DNA from: Apostichopus japonicus
Lineage: Eukaryota > Echinodermata > Holothuroidea > Aspidochirotida > Stichopodidae
Assembly: GCF_037975245.1 (NCBI RefSeq)
Contig: NC_092571.1
Location: forward strand, 4,672,001 to 4,736,000
Direction: 5' to 3'
DNA length: 64,000 nt
This document shows, in pieces, positions 40,401 to 52,400 of this stretch (its first letter is position 1; each line of letters starts with the position of its first letter). The notes below the pieces were generated by a model, which saw only the letters and a list, made by a program, of their open reading frames with translations, made no database searches and had not been told where the DNA came from. The translations under genes and the position numbers were made by a program.

Positions 40401-43400
40401 ATGGCAACCTTCAACAGCGCCCTCACAATTCCTTAATCGTACCAGTGGATCAGTATCAAGATTGGAAATGACCAACAGTGTGAAGGCCAAGAAAAGGTAC
40501 CATACTTGTATACTTGTGCTATGGTGCAAGCATTTGTGATGGTGTTATTTTATATTGGTGATACATGGCTGTGTTATGATGTGATCACAATGGTACATTC
40601 ATGGTTCCATGAGATTGTTATGTTATCATAATATGAGCTAAATGTTAAATACCTAGCTATGTGATTGTGTAATTAAAGATGTTAAAAAACAATAATACAT
40701 GATTGTTGCATGTTGGTTATGTTATCACATCTTGAGAATAAATCAGATTTGTAATTGTGCAATGAGGTTGTTTTTTATTGTTATTGAACACGATCATACA
40801 ATTGTTCAATCTTGATATAATATTTTATTCTTCAGGTCAATGGTTGATTATTCTGGTGCTAATGCGATGTCTCTTCTCCAGACACCCATAGTGCAGAAGG
40901 TTAGTTATGACTCTAACACTGCAGGCCTGTTTTGTAGGAAACATCTAGGTCCAAAAGGTGGCTTGTACTTCAAATTAGGTTGTCCAAATGGTAAATAGGG
41001 AATAAGAAAAAATTCATCACATACCATACCATAATGTGTTAAACTAACTGCAAATCTTTAAAACCTTGTATTAAATTTGACGGATCATTGACCAGCAACA
41101 ATAAAACTAAATTGCCTTAGAGACCTCAACCTCTCCCTGGCAATGTCTTAAGCTTTGTACACCAACTGAGGAAAAGCATATTTGTACAAACAAATTGTAT
41201 ATTGATGAAATTCTAAGCAAAGAGAAGAGAAGCATCATTCTATAAAATGTAGCACATATCAATGATAAATCAACAACAATTTTATAATATTTATGGCCTG
41301 CAAGGGATGTTGAACATAAATTAGAGGAACATTTTAAATAAATAATGGTAGAAATATTGATAGAAGTAAAATATATCCTGATAAAAATGGAAATTTTGAT
41401 ATAAAACAGGACGAACCTTTTGGACAAAAAGTTCAAATTCTGAAAGGAAAGGGGAAAGTTTTGACATAAAAATCTGGAAATCGTGATGCAAAATTTCCAG
41501 ATTTTTTATTCAAATTCTTATGGGGGAAGTTCCCCCCCCCCTCCATCCCACTTCTTAGTATCTCACTACATCTTCCCTTTGTATTCCAAATCCAGAACAA
41601 AGTTGTGAGTAAACTGAATGCCTGTCTGTTCTCTTGTTGGTGTACTGTTGGTATACTGTTGTACTGTTGTATACTGTTGGTGTACTGCAGTGTACTGTTG
41701 GTATACTGGTGTACTGTTGGTGTACTGCAGTGTACTGTTGGTATACTGTTGTATACTGTTGGTGTACTGCAGTGTACTGTTGTATTGGTGTACTGTTGTG
41801 TACTGTTGGTATACTGGTGTACTGTTGATGTACTGTTGTATATTGGTGTACTGTTGTGTACTGTTGGTGTACTGTTGTATATTGGTGTACTGTTGTGTAC
41901 TGTTGGTGTACTGTTGGTGTACTGTTGTATATTGGTGTACTGTTGTTTACTGTTGGTGTACTGTTGGTGTACTGTTGTATATTGGTGTACTGTTGTGTAC
42001 TGTTGGTATACTGGTGTACTGTTGGTGTACTGTTGGTGTACTGTTGTATATTGGTGTACTGTTGTGTACTGTTGGTATACTGGTGTACTGTTGGTGTACT
42101 GCAGTGTACTGTTGGTGTACTGTTGTATACTGTTGGTGTACTGCAGTGTACTGTTGTATTGGTGTACTGTTGTGTACTGTTGGTGTACTGTTGTGTACTG
42201 TTGTATATTGGTGTACTGTTGTATATTGGTGTACTGTTGTGTACTTATTGGTGTTTCAGGCTATAATATATTAGTCCTCATTCTCATTTCCCTTTGAGAG
42301 CATTATAGGCAAGGACCAAACGTAGTGTGTTTTTGATTGTCACAATAAACATGAATTGTTTTGCCCTTTTAAATCGGTAATCCACCATCATTATCAGCCT
42401 TGACCGTTTGAAAAATTACCTATGCCATCATCGTTATAAGCTGTAGGGTTTTTATCTTGGTCTGTTTTGTAACTGATTGTGGTATTTGTTTCACTTTTTA
42501 TTTTCACACCATATTTTGTGAATTGTGCTGAGATTGATGTTAATGATGGAAGTTACTACAGAAGAATAAATTACGACATCACATAAGAACATGTTACCAC
42601 AGATTGAATTGATATTAACCTCAAAGCTCCACCCTTACATGCTTACATTAGAACTAAGCTTGTACTGTAAGTACTCTAGATCCAATATGGCTCCATAGTC
42701 ATGATTTTAACATCATTACTCTTTGGCAAGCAGAGAGATTTAATAGCTCTCAGTATACAAATCAGTTTGACCTTCAGATGAGTTTAAACATGTGGCGGCT
42801 TCCCTATTGTTCAGTGCCCTCTGTACACCAAGATCAGATTTTGTAAGTACAATGCCAATTGTGTGAGTGCGGAAGCTTGTGGTAAATTTTTTTACCTCTA
42901 AAAGATCTGTGTAAATCAGGATCTAACCTAAACAATTAAAACAAAGTTACGAAAGTAATGCAGATTTTTGACCACTGGTTGAACTTCTATGAACTTGGCA
43001 AACAATTTTGTTCTGTTTCTGTTTTAACATGTTGCCTATACATGCTTCACTAACAGTTATGCTTCACTTCACTTGAAAGAACAGCAACATTTTGTCATTC
43101 TTGCTTTAAAATATGTAAGATGCCATGTTGTTTATGTTTGGTATATGATTTATTATTAACTGTTACAGGTAGCTTTATGTGTATCACAGTCCAGTGATCT
43201 TTCTAGTTGTCAGTATTCTGTGTCATTTGTAAATGCTGAAACAAATAAAGTAGGGAATATTTAGAACAATTGTCTTGATATCGGCTATCCGGTTAAAAGC
43301 AACCCTTCACCAGATTACAACGGCCATGGTTTTGTCATAGATTAGGAGTTCAAGTGAGGTCAAGGTTAACATGTTGCACAGCGTGGTAAAGCAGCACTGA

Positions 43401-46400
43401 GGGGGCTGCAGCATAACTGCAGCCTGGCTGTGAATGGCAATCATCTTTTCAGAGAGAATCTTAATTAGTTTGAACTTAATTCAGCCTTCATGCAGTAGGA
43501 GTTACAGCTTGTCTTTTTGTGTGGTGCCTTACCTATATCACAGCTGATCAAGGAGACCAATGTATCCACATTGACCTTCCCTCTCCCAACTACAGTTCAT
43601 CATTATAAAGTGGTTTTGTTCAATGTACTAAATGGTCAATGCCATTAATCAAATTCCCCATACTCACATGAAACTGACATATAAATGTGTCATCTTCCAG
43701 TGTTTAATGCACAGTTAGAAAGCCTAGTGGCTTCTCAACTTTTCCAGGTCTCAGTATTTTTTGAAAGTATCACCATGACAAAGTGTGTGCTCTATCCTAT
43801 ACATATAATTACAAGTTACATTAAAAGTAAGTTTGAAACAGCTATACAATAGCTTTCAGTTTGCTATAAGTTTCAAGTAGAGCACATCAATTATTTTTCA
43901 GCGAACACCAAAGCGAGTTCAAGAAGAACGTGTCACAACAACCCCTCAGTCCATCTTGAGGGTCCGACAGGTGGTACGTCGCTCACCTAGTCCTGCCAAA
44001 GTAGCAGTCACAGACTCTCCCCTCCCTCCACTGGTACCTGGTAAGTCTGCTGTAGGAGATCAAGTAACATTCATGTCTGTGATCACTCTTATTAAAACAA
44101 GGCTGACCACCATGAAACACAGTCACTGCAATGAGTCATTATTGTAGACTATTTGTCTACTAGTCACACTGGTTACTTTATTTCCTCTTGTAAGAATTGA
44201 AGCATGTATGCTTATATGGCTATAACTGTTCCAGACTTGATTTCATCTAAGAATTGAAGCATGTATGCTTATGGCTATAACTGTTTCCAGACTAGATTTC
44301 ATCTAAGAATTGAAGCATGTATGCTTATGGCTATAACTGTTTCCAGACTAGATTTCATCTAAGAATTGAAGCATGTATGCTTTATGGCTATAACTGTTGC
44401 TCTGTCAGAAGAATTGAAGCATGTATACTTATGGCTATACCTGTTTCCAGACTAGATTTCATCTAAGAATTGAAGCATGTATGCTTATGGCTATAACTGT
44501 TTCCAGACTAGATTTCATCTAAGAATTGAAGCATGTATGCTTTATGGCTATACCTGTTTCCAGACTAGATTTCATCTAAGAATTGAAGCATGTATGCTTT
44601 ATGGCTATACCTGTTTCCAGACTAGATTTCATCTAAGAATTGAAGCATGTATGCTTTATGGCTATACCTGTTTCCAGACTAGATTTCATCTAAGAATTGA
44701 AGCATGTATGCTTTATGGCTATACCTGTTTCCAGACTAGATTTCATCTAAGAATTGAAGCATGTATGCTTTATGGCTATACCTGTTTCCAGACTAGATTT
44801 CATCTAAGAATTGAAGCATGTATGCTTTATGGCTATACCTGTTTCCAGACTAGATTTCATCTAAGAATTGAAGCATGTATGCTTATGGCTAGATTTCATC
44901 TTGCTTCTCAACTGGCGTGAATTATTTCTAAGCATTTAATTATAAATCCTATTTTGTGTTTTTTACTTTCCCAGAGTTTTCCAGTGCAGACTTTACGTTG
45001 CCCACACCACCAAGAATCAGACGCCATCTGTCCTCTAGAGGTACATACATCTTCCATTACATGCTGTAATCATCACTGCCAAGTGTTAGGTCAAATAAAT
45101 CATGCTCAATTGTTTTATTTTTGTGTGTGTCTCGTCGAACAGCTTTTGAGTAGCATCTGCATACGCAATGATAGGATAGTTAAGATATTGTGTTGCAGTA
45201 ATCTAATCACTAGCTAATTTGGAAAGTAGAAAGACTATTGTGATTAATGTTTTTTTGTCTTTTGTTTTGGCTTTTACAGCTGATGATATTGAGCAGAAAG
45301 TCACTGCTCCCCCCACCCCTCAGAAACAACTAAGATTCACAGATGACACCAGGGGGGCTACACCTTCTCCTGACATCCTACAAATGTAAGTTAAAGATGA
45401 CTTTAATTCAGCCCATTTAACATTCTACTTTGGTTATTAACTTATGTTTAAAGGTCATGTATGCTGATCATACAGCAGTATTGACTTTCCTGCTCTCTTA
45501 CATAGTTTGCACATGCCATCGAAACTAGTACAAAACTGCAAAGATTGGTGAGAATAGTATTATGAAAATATAGGATTTAATTCGTGTGTTGTACTTCCAC
45601 AGCAAATCCTTGTAATAATGTTAGCACACCATGACTATTTACAATTGGAATTCTATGAAATCAATACAAGTGAAAGTCATGCCTGACTATCCCAACCAGA
45701 ACTGAAATCCACCTACCCAGATGATAATCTGTTGGATATGGGATATTTAATAACAAGGATTTGGCTTTTATACTTGAAAGCAAGCAATTGTTGATATGGT
45801 TTTACTTTGTTCACTTAAAGGGAGGGTAGTTCCAGTGAACCATCTCCAGAGGAAGGAGATAAGTCTTCAGAGAAGGGAGCATATCCAGAATTTAGCACCC
45901 CACCCTTAGGATCTCCATTAAAGGAAGAAGAGAGAAGAGGGGAACCAAAGGTAATATTTGAAGATACGATGAAGGAGACCCAGAAACAGGAGAATATGGA
46001 AACTGACAAAACATCTGATATTGCAAGTACTACACCAGTTGACAGGGAAACAGCATTACATAGTCTGGAGCTAGTAGATGATGCCCAGAACAAAGAGGAG
46101 GATGGAGAATCAGGGATAAAAGAGACCAGTGACTTGGAAATAATGCAAGAAGAGGAATTCTATGATGTTGAAAACACTGAGGATCTGTTAGTGGAACAGC
46201 ACTCTCAGGATCAAGGGGAGCAACCGTCTGAAGATGCAGTACCAGTGATGGAGGAGCAATCAAAGGAACTGGTGATGGAGCAATCAGAAGAGGTAGAAGG
46301 AGATAAGACATCACCAGCCGCACTGGTTGAGCAAGACTTGCCTAAAGAAGTACCTCCAGCAGAGGAAGATGAAATCGCTAATTCTGAGAGGAATGATGAA

Positions 46401-49400
46401 ATAAGTAAAAGTGGTGATATTAACTATGAAATGCCCCATCAGGAACTGGCACCCCCATTGGCAGGTTCGGGTGATGTCACAGTGCATCCAGAGGAAAGCT
46501 TAAAGGAAGATGAAGATGAAGTTGCAATGGAAACAGATGAGAAAGAAGAAGATATGAAAGAGGATCAGGGACCAGAGGAGGAAGAAGACAGTGAAATTAC
46601 ATTTAATTTTGCTCTAAGGAAGGAAGAACCTGCGGTATCAGCTGAACAAGACACACAGAGGCAAGAAGAATTACAAGGTGAGTTTGACAGTTTGATCTCA
46701 ATGTTTGGATTATTGTTAGAATTAAATGTTCCATTATACTTGCAGTTACCAGAATATCTTGTGTACACACATCAGAAAGACAATTCTATTCAAGTCATTA
46801 CCGCAGTATTTAAACCCATTAGAAAATGCCCATACAAACAGATATTATGTTAGTCCCAAATCAAAGAGTTAAATATACTGTAGTGTTTGGCCTAGATCAA
46901 TACACTAATCAGAAGTTACTGCACATGCCAGAACTAGAAGTAAAGTAGAAAGATAGTTGTAAACCGGATCAGAAATAAAACCTTCAGATTAAGAGTAATG
47001 CCTTTTTCATGTCAAGTAAGTCACTTACTAAAAGTAAAACCTACAGTAGAGTATCCATAGCATTATGTAATACCTGCAGGAGAAAGGTAGTTAGTACTAC
47101 CTGCAGGAGAAAGGTAGTAATACCTGTAGGAGAAAGGTAGTTAGTAATACTTGCAGGAGAAAGGTAGTTAGTACTACCTGCAGGAGAAAGGTAGTAATAC
47201 CTGTAGGAGAAAGGTAGTTAGTAATACCTGCAGGAGAAAGATAGTACTAACTGCAGGAGAAAGGTAGTAATACCTGCAGGAGAAAGGTAGTAATATCTGT
47301 AGGAGAAAGGTAGTTAGTAATACCTGCAGGAGAAATGTAGTAGTTAGTAATACCTGCAGGAGAACGGTAGTTAGTAATATCTGCAGGATAAAGATAGTTT
47401 CATGATATAAATCATATACTGTACATTCCCTTCCTTGATATCATAACACACGTGTGTTATTATTCTGTTTCTTTCTAGGTTCAGAGAGTGTTGATATGGC
47501 TGCATTTCCACAGGAGCATGGAGATGGCTGTTACCCTTCTGATTCCCTACCCAGGCCCCCCATCCATCCATTGCCACATCATATAGACTCTCAGTGGCCT
47601 TCAAGAACCAGTCCAATCAACTTTTCACCAGACAGATTGTACCAAATGAGAGAACCACACCCATTCCCAACCCCACCACAGAGAACCAATACTGAGGAAG
47701 AGGGAGAAGGAAGCTTGCTTCTAAGCTCACAGAAGAGTGCTTTTGTTTCTGACCACCAGGTACCTGATTTGACAACAGCATCATCTCAAAACCCCTCAGG
47801 TTTGGGTCTTGGCCCCCAGATAGACCAAATTAGTCAAGGGGCATCTCAGAAAAGGACTCCATTTAATATGTCTCTGCGCTCACAATCCAGGACAGTGTCT
47901 CCGGCTGTACAACCACAGGGTTTCATACAAGGAAGTAAGTATAGTATTTATGGTTACCTTCTCAGTTTAGTTGGCTGGCATTATTGCACTGGTTAAAGAT
48001 ACTTACAGTAAGTGGCTGACTTAATGTTATGTCTCATGGTCTTACTGTTCAACTAGGTTCACAAAGATTTTCGGTTTGAAGTTGGTAGGAAACAGCAACC
48101 ATATTAAAGGATTAAACATTCATTGATCAAATACTTTAACTTGATTGTTTGTTTGTCAATAGAGATACAGTATTAACTCATTTGTCATGTCAAAGTTATC
48201 TGGTGTCCGACAGGAATGCTAGCATGTAAGCCTTATTTGATGAACAATAGGTATAACTAAGACAGGGCTTTGGTTCTGTTATATTGACCTATAGTAACAA
48301 CTACCAACTGGGTGATTTGCCTTTCATTCAAAACAATGACCTCATTAAACTCCCATTTATGCAGATTCACTGTTGGTTGTTTCAGCTGCAGCAGAAGATT
48401 TTGCTTTATTTGAATAGTTTCCTTCATTTGCATAATTTTCCCTTCAGTACATGTTTTGTAACATGACTTGTGTGAGAACAAGGAGTATAGTATTTTACTC
48501 ATATGTGCATTAGCTATGGTGATGTGTCTTACACATTGATTTATGATGTTTGTGATTTGCATAATGTGTAAGTTGAATTTGTACATAGTTTGCCTGCTTT
48601 TTTTATATTATGATGACTCTCTTTGCTTCAGTACCAGATTCAAAAAATGAAAATATTTTTCAAGTGGAGGCTGAAGCAGAACAGAATGCAACAGAGAAGA
48701 CTTCCTCTCTCCTGGAAGAGAAGAGCTCTGAAAAGGAAAAAGAGGAGGCAGAGAGGCAGACCATACAAAGTAAGAATCCGAGGAGGGTATTAAAGAGCTG
48801 CTCTATCCTTGTGTGTGTTTAAAAGAGGCAGAGAGGCAGACCATACAAAGTAAGAATCCGAGGAGGGTATTAAAGAGCTGCTCTATCCTTGTGTGTGTTT
48901 AAAAGAGGCAGAGAGGCAGACCATACAAAGTAAGAATCCGAGGAGGGTATTAAAGAGCTGCTCTATCCTTGTGTGTGTTTAAAAGAGGCAGAGAGGCAGA
49001 CCATACAAAGTAAGAATCCGAGGAGAGTATTAAAGAGCTGCTCTATCCTTGTGTGTGTTTAAAAGAGGCAGAGAGGCAGACCATACAAAGTAAGAATCCG
49101 AGGAGGGTATTAAAGAGCTGCTCTATCCTTGTGTGTGTTTAAAAGAGGCAGAGAGCCAGACCATACAAAGTAAGAATCCGAGGAGAGTATTAAAGAGCTG
49201 CTCTATCCTTGTGTGTGTTTAAAAGAGGCAGAGAGGCAGACCATACAAAGTAAGAATCCGAGGAGAGTATTAAAGAGCTGCTCTATCCTTGTGTGTGTTT
49301 AAAAGAGGCAGAGAGGCAGACCATACAAAGTAAGAATCCGAGGAGGGTATTAAAGAGCTGCTCTATCCTTGTGTGTGTTTAAAAGAGGCAGAGAGGCAGA

Positions 49401-52400
49401 CCATACAAAGTAAGAATCCGAGGAGAGTATTAAAAGCTGCTCTATCCTTGTGTGTGTTTAAAAGAGGCAGAGAGGCAGACCATACAAAGTAAGAATCCGA
49501 GGAGAGTATTAAAGAGCTGCTCTATCCTTGAGTGTGTTTAAAAGAGGCAGAGAGGCAGACCATACAAAGTAAGAATCCGAGGAGAGTATTAAAAGCTGCT
49601 CTATCCTTGTGTGTGTTTAAAAGAGGCAGAGAGGCAGACCATACAAAGTAAGAATCCGAGGAGGGTATTAAAGAGCTGCTCTATCCTTGTGTGTGTTTAA
49701 AAGAGGCAGAGAGGCAGACCATACAAAGTAAGAATCCGAGGAGGGTATTAAAGAGCTGCTCTATCCTTGAGTGTGTTTAATGTATTAAAAGCTTTCATTT
49801 CTAAGATACAAAGGGATAAACTAATGACATGCCTGACTAGCAGTAATTGTGCTACACTAAACAGCAACATACTTACGCATTTGGGAAACTGAAGCACATA
49901 GGTCCTTCATGTGGGTTGGTAGGCCATGCAATTTATACTAATTTATACTTCTGTGTTACTTATTTGAAAGATGCTTGTTGTTGAGTGAAACATGGATGAT
50001 CTGTATGTCTGCTTGCCTGTGTTCCAAACTTGATATGTAATCAATTTAAACTCATTTGAGTTGTCACATGAGGGGGGGGGGGGGTGTGCTTTAGTAGAAT
50101 GAATGCCATAAATTAGGTCTTGGATTGTTGTAAATGAGGGTGGTCCAAGCATGAAATCAATTGTTGCAATAATGTGATTACAATAATGTGATCAAGATGA
50201 ATGGTGGTTGATGGGCTCTAGTTCATAAACATTTATCAGTCACTGGTAACTTCAACTGCAATCAATATTGCAATTATTTTGGTTTCCTTTCATTTAGAGA
50301 CCCCAGAAAAGCCACAGCCCTCCTTTATTTTCTCTCCGCCTTCCACTCGATCAAAGAGTAGACGCCAATCAAGGACTTTCTTACGCAGAGAGAGCATGGA
50401 CGAGGAGTCATTGAACGCTTTGTCGGGAGATGTCTCTCTTATTTCATCAGGTACTAGGGAGATCACCCTCATTTTCTTCCTTCGGTCTAGCATCTGGCTT
50501 TCAATTGTTTTATATTTATACACATCTTATTGACAGAAGTGGCTTGATTTAATGATAAATTTAATCCATTGCTATAGTCAACATTTTATTCATATATGGG
50601 AAAGTTTTCTCTTGTTTGAATCCTATTCTTAAATATAAAATTTTACCTGTTTGTTTCTCTCTTGTGGTAAGTAAAACAGTTGGGATTAAGAATCTTTCAT
50701 TTTGGATTATAGTAAAAGAACTAAACATTCCAAAATGAAAGAGGAATACATCATGCTAAAATGAGACCTAAACATGTCAAGTGTCAAAGTTGTACAAGGA
50801 TTTACAATGCAAGGTTTAAAGGGCAAGGAAATATAATGCTGGTGTGAAACCTTAACATTGTCATTTGTTGAATACAAACTAGCCGTTAACTTATGGGATA
50901 CTCCAGTGTATGGGAAGTGTTTGATGCAGCACGGTTTATCAAAGTACTTGAAGGAAATTTTTAGTGAAAAAAGGGATCCAGTCCTTCCGGTCAAATAATA
51001 TTTTGTCTTTGTATCGTCATAAGCCTTGTCCTGTAATGAATTTTAGTTTCTGTGATAGAGATGGCCCGTCATGCCAGAAAATTCTAATCTAACACTGACT
51101 TACGTCGAGACATGGCGTCAGTGGGGCACATTGGTCAGAATCGATCAGAACTCACTCTAAGCTTGGTCTTGATACAATACACAGAAATGTCTATAGACTT
51201 TGCGTATGGCTGTGATTAAAAAATCTCTCAAATAACAAATATCTGAAGAACATATTATGAAGAAGAACTAGTTATGGAATAGTGGTGGAATATTTGAACT
51301 CCCCAAAAGATTGCTAACTTGCAAATTCACCAGGAAATTTCCATCTAAATAGCTATTTTACTTTTCAGAAATGTTAGCTTTCCTTCGCTACAGTGTGGCT
51401 TGCTAATGATAGCTTGCTTCCCTATTCCCCCTGAAACAAAGTGTCGCGATGACGTCACAGCGCTCATTGTTATCCACTGTTCCAAGTATATTAGATACAG
51501 TTGACACAAGGTTCAAAAATTCCCTTCTCACGGATCATATGATGAGAAATCCCCGAACTAGGACTGGCGATGGAAAAATTATGGAGTTTTTTGTATACTC
51601 AATAGACTGCCACTTAATATTCCTTTGAAGCCTAACTTTGGGGGAAAGATTCAATTCAATGAGAAAGATTATTGCATTGATAAAGTACTATTGTTTAAGT
51701 AACAGCCTGTGAATACCACAGCATATGAGTCACCTTTGCCCTATTTCTTTTACATTGTAGTTGGTTCATCGTCAATGGCTTCACCCACACCTCGTTCTAC
51801 TAGAAAGGGGCGCCGTTCCATGACCCCAACAAGTAGCCCTGCTGTTAGTGACAAGAGTACGATCTTTGGTGAGAAACAAGCCAAATCAGCAGGAGTTTCC
51901 AAGAGACAAACTAGGTATTAATCAATTCATATAAAGGTTTAGGCAGACAAGGTTTTTTTTAGTATCCATAAAACTAGAGGTGAACCAGTTAAAAATCATT
52001 AAAAAAAAAGTTAATTGAGGACCAGTCTCATCCATAAGAACATCTGATGTATTTTTGTTTAAATTACAAAATGGTTAATCAGTATTAAGTTTTCATGCAC
52101 ATGTCTCTGTTTCTAACATTGCAAGATCTAATAATCCCTTTCCAACACCCCCCACCACCTTCCTAACCCCCACCCCTTAAAAAGGTCAATGCATAGATGT
52201 GCAGATGCATAGACTATTGTTTGAGCTGCTGGTGGTAATTATTAGAATACCAAGACTGGATTTGTCTGCCCTATGTGCTCTGTGGTGTTTGTATTGTGTA
52301 CATTAGTGTCGTTACTCACAATGAGCTCACTATGCCTTCCAGGATACAAGTTTTAAAGAAGCAGTTGGTAATTCCCTGTGAGTGAATTAGTTATTTATAA

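Noticed and set aside
41605-42297. 230-codon and 218-codon open frames
   Set aside because: All three forward frames are open because the repeat lacks stop triplets; the peptides are low complexity and lie within an intron.
45950-45956. Donor-like AAG|GTAATA inside exon 20
   Set aside because: The reading stays open and ELYS-like for another 720 bp, and the next exon fits the later donor GTGAGT exactly.
45815-46768. Minus-strand open frames over the acidic exon
   Set aside because: They are mirror-strand shadows of the Glu/Ser-rich ELYS coding sequence.
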